A DNA stretch of 64,000 nt from Pauljensenia sp018375675. GTDB lineage: Bacteria > Actinomycetota > Actinomycetes > Actinomycetales > Actinomycetaceae. Positions 43,901 to 51,758 of this stretch are shown piece after piece. The stretch spans positions 62,001 through 126,000 of the forward strand of contig JAPWAE010000006.1 in the NCBI GenBank assembly GCA_041432705.1, in the 5' to 3' direction. A program made the position numbers and the translations under genes. The notes below the pieces were generated by a model. It was not told the DNA's origin, did not search any database, and worked only from the letters and a program-made list of their open reading frames with translations. The first letter of the stretch is position 1; each line of letters starts with the position of its first letter.

Positions 43901-45563
43901 GATCCTCGAGGGGCGCGGCGACGTGCACACCGTGCTCAAGATCGACGAGGTGTCCAACCTCGGCGCCGCGAAGATCCGCCTGCGCTCCCTCGACGCGGCG
44001 ATCGCCGAGCGCGCCTCCCTCGCCTCGACAATCGACGAGGCTGGGGCTGGGGATGGCGAAAACGGCGCGGATCGGGCGGAACTGGCCCCCGCCTCGTCCG
44101 TGGGCCTGGTGTCTGGTTCCGTCGACACGGCCACCCTGCGCGACCCCTCCGGGGATGCTGCCCGCGAGGAGGAGGCCGGGCATATCCAGCCCCGCGCCGT
44201 CTTCACCGAGGAGATGCGCGAGGCCGGCTACGAGATCCTCGCCCCCCAGATGTCGCCGATCCACTTCCGCTTCCTCACCCCGCTGTTCGCAACCGCAGGC
44301 CTGAAGGTGCGCGTGCTCGAGCACACGAGCCGCACGTCCATGGAGGTCGGCCTCAAGTACGTCAACAACGACTCGTGCTACCCGGCGATCGTCGTCATCG
44401 GCCAGCTCCTCGACGAGTTCATCTCGGGGCGCGCCGACCCCGACCGCACGGCTGTGGGCATCACGCAGACCGGCGGCATGTGCCGTGCCAGCAACTACGC
44501 GGCCCTGCTGCGCAAGGGCCTGCGCGACGCCGGATACCCGCAGGTCCCGGTCATCGCACTATCAGTCCAGGGCATCGAGGACAACCCCGGCTTCCACCTC
44601 GGCGTCCCGCACATCCACAAGGCCATCCAGGCATTCGTCATCGGCGACGCCATCCAGTCGATGCTGCTGCGCGTGCGCCCCTACGAGGCCACCCCCGGCT
44701 CCGCGATGGACCTGTACCGCACGTGGGACGGCTACGTCCAGGAGTGGATCACCTCGGGACGCGTGGCGGCCCTGGGCGGACGCGTCTCCTACGGAAAGAT
44801 CATCCGCGAGTGCGTGCGCGCCTTCGACGCCCTCCCCCTGCGCGACATCCCGCGCAAGCCGCGCGTCGGCCTGGTCGGCGAGATCCTCGTGAAATTCCAC
44901 CCCGATGCCAACAACCACGCCGTCGACGTCATCGAAGCCGAGGGCTGCGAGGCCGAACTGCCCGGCCTCATGCAGTTCTTCCACAACTCCGTGGCCACCG
45001 CCGCCTGGGACAAGGAGAACCTGGGCATCGAGGGCAAGCAGCGCTACATCATGCCGATTGTGCTGTGGGCGCTCAAGAAGTACGAGAAGCCCGTGCACCG
45101 CGCGTTTGCCGCCACGAACGGCAAGTTCGAGGCGCACCGGCCCATCGAAGAGATGATCGAGCGCTCCCAGGACATCGCCCGCCTGGGCAACCAGGCCGGC
45201 GAAGGCTGGTACCTGACCGCCGAAATGGTCGACATGATCGAACACGGCTGCCCGAACATCATCTGCGCCCAGCCGTTTGCGTGCCTGCCCAACCACGTCG
45301 TCGGCAAGGGCATGTTCCGCGCGCTGCGCACCCGCTACCCGCAGGCCAACATCGTGGCCGTTGACTACGACCCGGGCGCCTCCGAGGTCAACCAGCTCAA
45401 CCGCATCAAGCTCATGCTGGCCACCGCCCTGCAGGACCCGCAGGCGCGGGATGGTGACATCCTGCAGCTCGTGGATGCCGAAGAACCGGCGTCATGCGGA
45501 GGGTCCAGTTCGGTCATGCTCGGTATGCCGACCATCCCGAGCAGGCGGGCGGCCTTCCGCTGA
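40989..45563 (+). CDS. Giant CoA-enzyme activase / 2-hydroxyacyl-CoA dehydratase-like protein (BadF/HgdC + DUF2229)
   Basis: 1524 residues. Two ASKHA ATPase modules: LGIDVGSTTVKAVVLDG (near residue 15) with NGTCAGGTGAFIDQ, and LGIDAGSTTIKAVVIDS (near 343) with NEACSSGCGSFLQ and GTRCTVFMNSS. Next comes a cysteine-containing DUF2229-like part (TCRLCQNHCQM, SGNRCERG, IPSENVCYPAKLVHGHIESL), and last an HgdB/C-like region (YVNNDSCYPAIVVIGQLLDE, GGMCRASNYAALLRKGL). It ends KLMLATALQDPQ plus a short tail. Family members use ATP to drive electrons to a [4Fe-4S] partner. No substrate enzyme is adjacent, so the target is unknown. Monocistronic. Confidence 0.82.
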   Translation: MTTQGLREAKRPYQLGIDVGSTTVKAVVLDGNRRLFSDYRRHNADVRASLGALLADVERALPGARVHAAITGSGGLTTARAMGIPFVQEVIAGTEATQRLHPEVDVVIELGGEDAKLTYLHPTPEQRMNGTCAGGTGAFIDQMATLLHTDAAGLGEMATRHTQLYPIASRCGVFAKSDIQPLINQGAAHEDLAASIFNAVATQTIAGLACGRPIRGTVMFLGGPLHFLPALRDAYKALLPKADSFVTPDDAQLYVAIGAALLAEKEAAKKVRQAEESGATPVDARGDKLTTLMERLAAAPVQVESPRMDPLFATPEDREEFMARHSLDVIPKASLDEAEGRCWLGIDAGSTTIKAVVIDSQDRIVFTHYASNEGDPVAAAVDIVRAVRGALPEGCEIGRSCATGYGEGLVKSALTMDEGEIETMAHYRAAEFICPGVTSVIDIGGQDMKYLRIRDHAVDSISVNEACSSGCGSFLQTFAQTMGTDVRSFARMAMESESPVDLGTRCTVFMNSSVKQAQKEGADVRDISAGLSYSVVRNALYKVIKLKEPSDLGERVVVQGGTFLNDSVLRAFELLTGREVVRPDIAGLMGAYGAALTARMHDTGEGTSSLATIEALEGFGVDTTRKTCRLCQNHCQMTISTFSNGERHVSGNRCERGASLERVPKKSDLPNLYDWKYKRIFGYRRLTEKKAFRGDIGIPRVLGMYENYPFWFTMLTALGFRVMISGRSNHDLFETGMESIPSENVCYPAKLVHGHIESLLDKGITTIFYPCVDFEQKLTESENSFNCPIVATYPEVIRNNMERLLEPGTQFISPFVNFGNREYLPAHLSKTFKEYGYDIPVEEMKAALDKAWEEDAAVKAEIRAKGVETIEWMREHGVRGIVLAGRPYHLDPEINHGIPEVIVGLGMAVLTEDSIVDARLERPLRVLDQWSYHSRLYEAAARVGDEPDLEMVQLNSFGCGVDAITADQVQEILEGRGDVHTVLKIDEVSNLGAAKIRLRSLDAAIAERASLASTIDEAGAGDGENGADRAELAPASSVGLVSGSVDTATLRDPSGDAAREEEAGHIQPRAVFTEEMREAGYEILAPQMSPIHFRFLTPLFATAGLKVRVLEHTSRTSMEVGLKYVNNDSCYPAIVVIGQLLDEFISGRADPDRTAVGITQTGGMCRASNYAALLRKGLRDAGYPQVPVIALSVQGIEDNPGFHLGVPHIHKAIQAFVIGDAIQSMLLRVRPYEATPGSAMDLYRTWDGYVQEWITSGRVAALGGRVSYGKIIRECVRAFDALPLRDIPRKPRVGLVGEILVKFHPDANNHAVDVIEAEGCEAELPGLMQFFHNSVATAAWDKENLGIEGKQRYIMPIVLWALKKYEKPVHRAFAATNGKFEAHRPIEEMIERSQDIARLGNQAGEGWYLTAEMVDMIEHGCPNIICAQPFACLPNHVVGKGMFRALRTRYPQANIVAVDYDPGASEVNQLNRIKLMLATALQDPQARDGDILQLVDAEEPASCGGSSSVMLGMPTIPSRRAAFR

Positions 45564-45583
45564 CCCAGCCGTGACACCGAGAG

Positions 45584-45611
45584 GGGGACGGAGCTCGCAG
45601 GCTCCGTCCCC
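45584..45611 (+). terminator. Terminator of the activase gene
   Basis: Perfect stem GGGGACGGAGC with loop TCGCAG, followed by TTCG; lies between convergent genes. Confidence 0.7.
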
Positions 45612-45660
45612 TTCGCGTGCGCACCCCTCGTGCGCGCTGTCCCCGGCCTCGTCCGATGTT

Positions 45661-47280
45661 TTACGGCGCGGGCATGACCCCGCGTCCGATCTCGAACCCG
45701 GCCGGCGCCCAGCCCGTCCCGTACGACAGGCGCACTGACACCTCGCGCATGCCCGAGGCCGGCCAATCCACCGGGAGGAACCCCGTCTCGCCGGGCGCGA
45801 CGTCCAGGAACGCCGGGTACTCCCACGTGACGGCGCCATCCTCGATGACACGGCACAGGAACTCCAGGTCGCACGTCGACGTGAACGTCATGTGGTTGCG
45901 AACCGTCACCCCCGAGTACGAGGGTGCCACCGTCACCGGCGCGTAGTGCAGCTCCTCGGCGCGCACCTCGTTCAAGAGTGGGAAGTCCGTGTCCGCATGC
46001 TCCGGGCGCGTCGGATCGAGCGCGTGGGCGGCGCGGATCTCCTCGTCCTCCTCGCCCACGTTCCACGCGATCACGCTCGGGTGCGCGCGGTCGCGGCGGA
46101 TCATCGCCTCGATCGCCTCGTCGCGAGCGACTCCAGGCTCGTACAACGTGGACGCGCGGTCAATGATGTACAGGCCGTACAGGTCCGCCAATTCGTAGAA
46201 GCGTGCGTGCGCGGGCCCCTGCTCGATCGCAACCGCGTTCACGCCGTGGCGCTTACACCACACGATGTCCTCGACCATGTCCTGCAGGCCCACCGCGAGC
46301 CCGGTGCGCCCATCGCACTCGTTACGGCGCACCCCGTGCAGCGTCAGCGGGCGGCCCGCCAGGCGCAAGCCCTCGGGGGTCGCCGTCAGATCGCGGAAGC
46401 CAACCTGCAGGGCGATCGCGTCCTGCGTACCCGCCTCATCGTCGCTCAGTGTCACGACGAGCGTGTACAGCACCGGCTCCTCGGCGCTCCACGGGAGCAC
46501 GTCCAGGCCGGATGCCTCGAGATCCTCGCCGGCGGGGGCGCTCGCGGACCAGATCTCCTCCTGTTGGCCCTCGCCCAGCAGCGCGGCCCGCACAGTTGAG
46601 GTGTTCGAGGCCTCGGAACACTCGACGCGCAGGCGCACAGACCCGCTCGTGCCGTCGTGCGAGGCCTGCGGAATCACATCGATGACGTGCGCGGGCGGGC
46701 GAGCCTCGAGCGAGACCTCGCGGAACAGGCCATGACAGCACGCCGGAGAATCCATGAGCAGAACGCTGATCTCGTGCGTGTGCATTGGCTCCAACGCATC
46801 CGTCACGTCGAAGGCCGCCGGGATAAAGCCATCCGCGCAAAAACCGACGAAAATGCCGTCCAGCCACACGTAGAGGGGGCCGGTGAAGCCGCCGAACGTC
46901 AGCGTCATCGTCCACCCGTGCTCGCTCGCGTCCTTCAAGGGCGCGTCGAGGATGAACTCGCGGCGCAGGATCGAGGCGCGAACCTGATCCGTGGCGGGCG
47001 TTCCCTGGGCTTCGGCCGCCCTGCGGGCCTCCTCCTCGCGGCGCGCCCACAGGCCGTCCAGCTCAAGAATGCCGGGGATCGAAGTGGCCTCAAAGTCTCG
47101 TTGGTGGGGCGTACGTTTGATCAGCTCGGCAGCAGTGCCCGACACACCCGTGACCTGCCAGGTGCTGGACAGCATTTGGAGTGGCCTGCGCGACCTCCAC
47201 GTCGAGTGCACCGCCAGGCGGTTCACGGACGCCCCCGGGTCCCGCAGCCATGCAACGTTAGGTTCCGGGATGTGTTTCAT
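45661..47280 (-). CDS. GH2-like (beta-galactosidase-fold) protein, probably catalytically defective
   Basis: 539 residues. N-terminal sugar-binding domain (FGGFTGPLYVWLDGIFVGFCA, SPACCHGLFREVSLEARPP), immunoglobulin-like domain and partial TIM barrel (LTLHGVRRNECDGRTGLAVG). SVIAWNVGEEDEE matches the LacZ acid/base region with E411, but the preceding Asn is Glu. The segment that should carry the nucleophile Glu is absent: the sequence jumps from DPTRPEHADTDF to a late beta domain, and the large C-terminal domain is missing. LacZ is about 1000 residues. It could be a carbohydrate-binding remnant. Leaderless: TACTTT, six bases, ATG 47280. Confidence 0.7.
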   Translation of the reverse strand: MKHIPEPNVAWLRDPGASVNRLAVHSTWRSRRPLQMLSSTWQVTGVSGTAAELIKRTPHQRDFEATSIPGILELDGLWARREEEARRAAEAQGTPATDQVRASILRREFILDAPLKDASEHGWTMTLTFGGFTGPLYVWLDGIFVGFCADGFIPAAFDVTDALEPMHTHEISVLLMDSPACCHGLFREVSLEARPPAHVIDVIPQASHDGTSGSVRLRVECSEASNTSTVRAALLGEGQQEEIWSASAPAGEDLEASGLDVLPWSAEEPVLYTLVVTLSDDEAGTQDAIALQVGFRDLTATPEGLRLAGRPLTLHGVRRNECDGRTGLAVGLQDMVEDIVWCKRHGVNAVAIEQGPAHARFYELADLYGLYIIDRASTLYEPGVARDEAIEAMIRRDRAHPSVIAWNVGEEDEEIRAAHALDPTRPEHADTDFPLLNEVRAEELHYAPVTVAPSYSGVTVRNHMTFTSTCDLEFLCRVIEDGAVTWEYPAFLDVAPGETGFLPVDWPASGMREVSVRLSYGTGWAPAGFEIGRGVMPAP

Positions 47281-47286
47281 GTAATA

Positions 47287-47292
47287 AAAGTA
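47287..47292 (-). promoter_or_regulatory. -10-like box TACTTT, leaderless start of the GH2-like gene
   Basis: TACTTT, TATTAC, ATG 47280. Confidence 0.45.
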
Positions 47293-47463
47293 GCATTTAA
47301 CGATTAGTCATGAAACGGCATTATTTTTTGAAATACAGGTAAATGTGCCTTGACATGCGGAATATCTACGGGTGACAAGTGGGACGGCGACCACATTCTG
47401 GGATTTATGGTCATGCGGATGGGCAAAATTACCGTTCCGGGGAGGTGCAGTTTGGGTATAACG

Positions 47464-47505
47464 AGCCCCGGCCTCGTCCCTGAGAGCAGGAGCGAGGCCG
47501 GGGCT
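47464..47505 (-). terminator. Terminator of the OPT transporter gene
   Basis: Arms AGCCCCGGCCTCG and CGAGGCCGGGGCT pair perfectly; same core arm as at 5381 and 52553. Confidence 0.7.
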
Positions 47506-47550
47506 GATGCGTGCTGCGGGGGTGAAACCCCTCGCGTGTGCGTCGCGCGT

Positions 47551-49551
47551 TTACTTCGCGGCGGACTCGCGATCCGAGTCGCGCGTGATCTTACGGGCGA
47601 AGCCGTAGAGCAGCCACGTCGCACCCGCGAAGAACACCAGGCCCAGAACGTTCGCGATCGGTGTGAAGCCGTCGCCGATGAAGGGCAGCGCCAGCGGCGA
47701 CTCCGAGCCCGTCGCGCCCGCGATGCCCGCGTAGACGACGCCGAACAGGGACTCGCCGACGATCAGGCCGGTCGCAGCCAGCGTGCCGAAACGCTTCGCG
47801 CGCTCCACATCCACCTGCTTATCAGCCCACCTGTTGTACAGGAAGCCAATGAGCGCGCCGATCGGGATCAGGACCGTCAGGGAAGCGGGCAGGTAGATAC
47901 CCATGCCGACCGCCAGCGGGGGAAGGGCAAGCTTGCCCTTCGAGGCGGGGCGCAGGACCTCGTCAATGATGATGACGACGACGCCGATCGCCGCACCGAT
48001 GCCCAGGAGCTTCCAGTCGATGCCGCCGCCAAGCACGCCCTTGGCGAGCGAGGAAATCAGCGAGGCCTGCGGGGCCGCCAGCGCGTCCGGTCCGGCGCCG
48101 GGAGCGCCCTGGAAACCGAAGGAATTCTGCATGAGCTCCAGGACCGGGGGAATGATCAGCGCGCCGAAGACGACGCCGATGACCAGGGCAACCTGCTGCT
48201 TCCACGGGGTCGCGCCCACCAGCTGGCCCGTCTTGAGGTCCTGCAGGTTATCGTTCGCGATCGTCGCAATGCAGAAGACGATGGCCGAGGTGAACAGCGT
48301 GTAGGCGATGAGCGCCGTGTTTTCTTCCGTGGTCGAGCCGCGGCCGTGCACCGCCAGGATGACAACCGCCGTGATGACGACAACCAGCAGGCCGACGCCG
48401 GACACCGGCGAGTTCGACGAGCCGATCAGGCCCGCCATGTAACCACAGACCGCCGCGACCAGCAGGCCAGCGAGCAGAATGAAAAGAACCGAAATGGCGA
48501 TCAGAACAGCCGTGTTGTGCTCGATCTGCGTGCCGCGCATGAACCACCACAGCAGACCGGCGATCGGAACCATGGCCACAAAGATGGAGACGATAACCCA
48601 CTTGCCGGGGATATCCTGCTCGGTGCGGTCGACCTGCGCGCCATCCTCCTTGGTGCCGCGCGAGGCGCGCAGCGACTCGGACATGCCGCGGGCGATCGGG
48701 CCCATGATCTTGATGAGCGTCCAGATGGCGGCGACCGCCATGACGCCCGCGCCGATGAAGCGCACGTCCGTCTTGAACACCGTGGACAGGGCCGAGGTCA
48801 GATCATCCGCGCCATCCAGCTGGCCGTTTGCGTACAGAGGCAGCAGAACGCCGTAGGAGGTGACCATGCCGATCAGCATCGCGATGCCGACCGTCATGCC
48901 GACCAGGTGGCCAACGCCGATCAGAGCGAGGGACAGGGAGGTGGAAATCATCGTGCCTGTCGAGCCGATCTTGAAGGCCGTGCCAACTTCGGAGGCCGTA
49001 ACCTTCATGTAGCCCAGAAGCGCCATCACGGCCGAGGCCAGTGCACCCCACGTGATCGCCAGGAGGCCGCGCTTGTTGTCCTCGCCCGCATCCTGGGCGT
49101 CGCCGACCTTCAGAATCTCAGCGCCTGCCACGCCCTCCGGGTAGGGCAGGTCCGAGCCGGTCACGAGCGCACGGCGCAGGGGGATCGAGTACATGACGCC
49201 CAGCGCACCGCCGACCGCACACACAAACATGGTCTCCCAGTAGGGGAAACCGCTCCACCAGCCGACAATCACGAGGCCGGGGAGGACGAAGATGACCGCC
49301 GACAGTGTGCCGGCCGCCGAAGCGATGGTCTGGACGATGTTGTTCTCCTGGACCGTGTGGTCGCCCCAGAAGCGCAGAACCGCCATCGAGATGACGGCTG
49401 CCGGGATGGACGTTGCAAACGTCAGGCCGACCTTCAGGCCCAGGTAGACGTTCGCGGCCGTGAACAGCAGCGTAATAATGCCGCCGAGGATGATGCCGCG
49501 GAGGGTCAGTTCTTTGAGCGACGTTTGCTTTGTCGCGTTTGGCGCAGACAC
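47551..49551 (-). CDS. OPT-family oligopeptide/metal-chelate transporter
   Basis: 666 residues, about 14-16 membrane helices. LTLRGIILGGIITLLFTAAN, VYLGLKVGLTFATSIPAAVI, the NNIVQTIASAAG motif and FPYWETMFVC identify the OPT family (bacterial EspB/YL-like branch). Imports small peptides or peptide-metal complexes. The start is GTG 49551, with AAAGGA at six-base spacing; an upstream open extension covers a tRNA gene and is not coding. Monocistronic. Confidence 0.88.
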   Translation of the reverse strand: MSAPNATKQTSLKELTLRGIILGGIITLLFTAANVYLGLKVGLTFATSIPAAVISMAVLRFWGDHTVQENNIVQTIASAAGTLSAVIFVLPGLVIVGWWSGFPYWETMFVCAVGGALGVMYSIPLRRALVTGSDLPYPEGVAGAEILKVGDAQDAGEDNKRGLLAITWGALASAVMALLGYMKVTASEVGTAFKIGSTGTMISTSLSLALIGVGHLVGMTVGIAMLIGMVTSYGVLLPLYANGQLDGADDLTSALSTVFKTDVRFIGAGVMAVAAIWTLIKIMGPIARGMSESLRASRGTKEDGAQVDRTEQDIPGKWVIVSIFVAMVPIAGLLWWFMRGTQIEHNTAVLIAISVLFILLAGLLVAAVCGYMAGLIGSSNSPVSGVGLLVVVITAVVILAVHGRGSTTEENTALIAYTLFTSAIVFCIATIANDNLQDLKTGQLVGATPWKQQVALVIGVVFGALIIPPVLELMQNSFGFQGAPGAGPDALAAPQASLISSLAKGVLGGGIDWKLLGIGAAIGVVVIIIDEVLRPASKGKLALPPLAVGMGIYLPASLTVLIPIGALIGFLYNRWADKQVDVERAKRFGTLAATGLIVGESLFGVVYAGIAGATGSESPLALPFIGDGFTPIANVLGLVFFAGATWLLYGFARKITRDSDRESAAK

Positions 49552-49805
49552 GAAAAATCCTTTCGCTGCCTTGAATAGATACCCTGCAAGAGTAGTGCAT
49601 TTATGAGCGGGCGTGAATCCTATGCGGTCACTTAATCTCGTTTTCAATCGTTCTGAATGTGTTGAGGTTGTGCCCCTTTCGTGTGCTGCCGTGTGATCTC
49701 GCTCCGTTGTATGGCCCTGCTTGTAGGCTGCGGTGTGGCCCTGCTCCCAGCACGCCCGGTCGATTTGCGCGCGCGGGGGGAAGGTGTAGTAGAGTATCCG
49801 GGTAA

Positions 49806-49895
49806 GGTAGCGTGTCCGAGCGGCCGAAGGTGCAGCACTCGAAATGCTGTGTGGTGTCACAGCCACCCTGGGTTCAAATCCCAGCGCTACCGCCA
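49806..49895 (+). tRNA. tRNA-Ser (anticodon CGA)
   Basis: Acceptor GGTAGCG pairs with CGCTACC (49885-49891), discriminator G, CCA encoded. Anticodon stem CAGCA/TGCTG encloses CTCGAAA, anticodon CGA. A long variable arm (GTGTGGTGTCACAGCCAC region) confirms class II. Confidence 0.95.
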
Positions 49896-49898
49896 CTG

Positions 49899-49931
49899 CC
49901 GCCCGGCCCCATTGGGGCCGGGCGGTTTTGT
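49899..49931 (+). terminator. Terminator of tRNA-Ser (CGA)
   Basis: Stem CCGCCCGGCCCC / GGGGCCGGGCGG followed by TTTTGTT. Confidence 0.88.
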
Positions 49932-49966
49932 TATGCCTGCCTGACCTGTGGGCCAGTTCGCTTGGA

Positions 49967-50400
49967 GTGCCGGTGGGCGGCGGCCCGCCCGCTCGCCGTC
50001 CGCGCCGCGTGTTGATGCTTGTTGCCCCGCTGGTGTTTCGGGCGCCGGAGGGCCCGGCCGCCCGCGAGGCTAGGCATCCTCACTTCGTTCGGCGCTGCGC
50101 CTCGAAGCCCGCCCGTGCCCTCCGGTCCCTCCGGCGCCCTCCACACCAGTGAGGCCTGGTCGCTGATGTGTGGCTTTGCGCGTCGCCTCGAAGCCCGGCC
50201 AAGCCCCGCCACCGCCCGCGGGTGTCGCAGCCAGGCCCTCCGGACCCTCCGGTGCCCTCCACACCAGTGGGGATTGGTGTGCTGACGTGTGCTTGTGCGT
50301 CGGCTCGAAGCCCAGCCAGGCCCCTCCGCCGCCCACGAGCACTGCAGCCAGGCCCTCCGGACTCTCCGGTGCCCTCCACACCAGTGGTGCCAGGTCGCTG
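49967..50400. repeat. GC-rich nested palindromic repeat, copy d, with tandem right-half units
   Basis: A lone left inner arm (GTGCCGGTGGGCGGCGGC) is at 49967-49984. A full outer pair is CTGGTGT..GGGCGCCGGAGGG at 50030-50052 with its complement at 50127-50149. Two further right-half units follow, each ending CCCTCCACACCAGTG, spaced 118 and 117 bases apart (ends near 50151, 50269, 50386). Part of a 1863-base stretch (49896-51758) with no supportable gene. Confidence 0.75.
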
Positions 50401-50538
50401 ATGTTGCTCGGTGCGTTGGCTTGTTGTTTGGCCAGGCCCCGCCACCGCCCTCCGGCACCGCGGCCCGGTCCCTCTACTCCCTGTGGGCGTCACGGGGGTC
50501 TCGCGTGTTGAGTTTTTGGGAGTGCTTTGGTGCATGTT

Positions 50539-50719
50539 GTTACAAACGTCGTCAATCCGAGGAGTTTTTTGCGCGCATTTCTGATCTGTTGTTACAAACG
50601 TCGTCAATCTGAGGGCTTTTTCGCTGATAATGGCGGTTTTTGGGCTTGGATTGACGACGTTTGTAACAGGGGTCCTTGTGAGGCGATGTGAATTGCGTTG
50701 GTTTGACGACGTTTGTAAC
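50539..50719. repeat. Mirror-symmetric array of four 17-base motifs
   Basis: GTTACAAACGTCGTCAA at 50539-50555 and 50591-50607; its complement TTGACGACGTTTGTAAC at 50651-50667 and 50703-50719. The four motifs are identical, the intervals are 52, 60 and 52, and the dyad centre for both pairs is 50629. The spacers are unrelated. Confidence 0.9.
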
Positions 50720-50768
50720 ATTGGCCGCCCACTGGTCGCCCGGCCAGTCCCCGCCACCGCCCATCAAT

Positions 50769-50874
50769 TTCGCATGCAATTCTCCCGCAGATCCTTCAAA
50801 CTATGAATTTACAACGTTGGGATTGCAGCGTTTCCAGCCGTTGTTGAAACCTCTCCCAATCGAATTGCATGCGA
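50769..50874. repeat. Short inverted-repeat-bounded element R7, copy B
   Basis: Ends TCGCATGCAATTC and GAATTGCATGCGA, 106 bases. Same ends and length as 9630-9737, with a weakly similar interior. Confidence 0.7.
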
Positions 50875-50929
50875 GTTTTTGGGGCAGCGGGCACATTGAT
50901 ACCTGCTGGTGACGCAGCCGGAACTCGCG

Positions 50930-51290
50930 AGCCAGGCGGCCCGCTTGTCTGAAACCCCTGTCGCCTTTGCGGGCGCCGGCCGAGCCTCAACTGAAACCGC
51001 CATCGCCTTTGCGGGTGCGAAATGGGCGTTTTCGGTGCAGTTTTCGGGTGCAGAGGTGATGCCGGTTTCAATGGTCGCTGTTTGGGGGCGAGCATTGGTG
51101 ATGGTGGTTTCACGCTGGCCTGCATCAGTGGCCGTAGAGGTGTCATTGGTTGCATCGTCGCCACATGGCTGTGTCCTGAGCGCGAAAAAGTTCGCCCTGC
51201 GTGGCCTGGTGGTGGGTGTCTGCGCGAAATAGTTCGCCCTGCGTGCTCATAATGGCCCAAAATTGGCGGTTTATGGTGTGCTGGGCGAGT
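50930..51290. repeat. Intergenic repeat R2, copy B (inverted relative to copy A)
   Basis: Complement of the 9210-9560 repeat with one internal 84-base unit fewer. It contains GGTGATGGTGGTTTCA and two GTTCGCCCTGCG boxes preceded by CGCGAAA. Ends in CCAAAATTGGCGGTTTATG. Confidence 0.7.
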
Positions 51291-51409
51291 TTTTTCGCGG
51301 ACCGGCAGTCGTGGGCTCCCGCGGGGCGAGTTGTGTTGCGCCGCGGCCCTGGTAGACGGCCCTTCTACTGGCAGTGTTAACCCTTCAATGCGCAGCTACA
51401 CCCTATTGG

Positions 51410-51504
51410 TGGCATGGTGGGCAGCCTGCCCATGCAGCCACCTATCGGGTTAACGTGCGCATGAAAGGGCCCAGGCAGCCACCTGTCGGGTTAACGTGCG
51501 CGTG
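51410..51504. repeat. Hairpin plus two direct copies of a GGGTTAACGTGCGC unit
   Basis: GCAGCCACCTATCGGGTTAA... at 51434-51463 and GCAGCCACCTGTCGGGTTAA... at 51475-51504, 41 bases apart. The first is preceded by an imperfect inverted copy of GCAGCCACC (GGTGGC at 51410). Between them lies ATGAAAGGGCCCA, the complement of the unit repeated at 62875. Confidence 0.65.
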
Positions 51505-51606
51505 GATGCTGGCGTGCCCTGGCGATATGTCGTGTGTTGCGGGCCCGCAGTCGCCCGTGAGTGGCGTAGGCAGGCTCGCAAGCATCCGTACCTCCAGGGA
51601 TATGAC

Positions 51607-51636
51607 AGAGGCGGGACCCCGAAGGATCCCGCCTCT
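51607..51636 (-). terminator. Possible terminator of sodA
   Basis: AGAGGCGGGA/TCCCGCCTCT perfect stem, 120 bases after the sodA stop. Confidence 0.55.
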
Positions 51637-51758
51637 CGTTGCGTGCGGTGGCCCTGCCGTCGACGCCGGAAAGTCGACGCCGGAAAGCGAGCGTCGGGCG
51701 GTTAATGCCCGAGCCTCAGCTCGGAAACAACGGCCGCGGTCACATCAGGCGCGAACGC

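Noticed and set aside
40665..44324. 1219-codon minus-strand frame opposite the activase gene
   Set aside because: Shadow frame with no domains; the plus-strand protein is clearly conserved.
50539..50719. CRISPR array
   Set aside because: Only four 17-base motifs in two orientations; CRISPR repeats keep one orientation and are longer.
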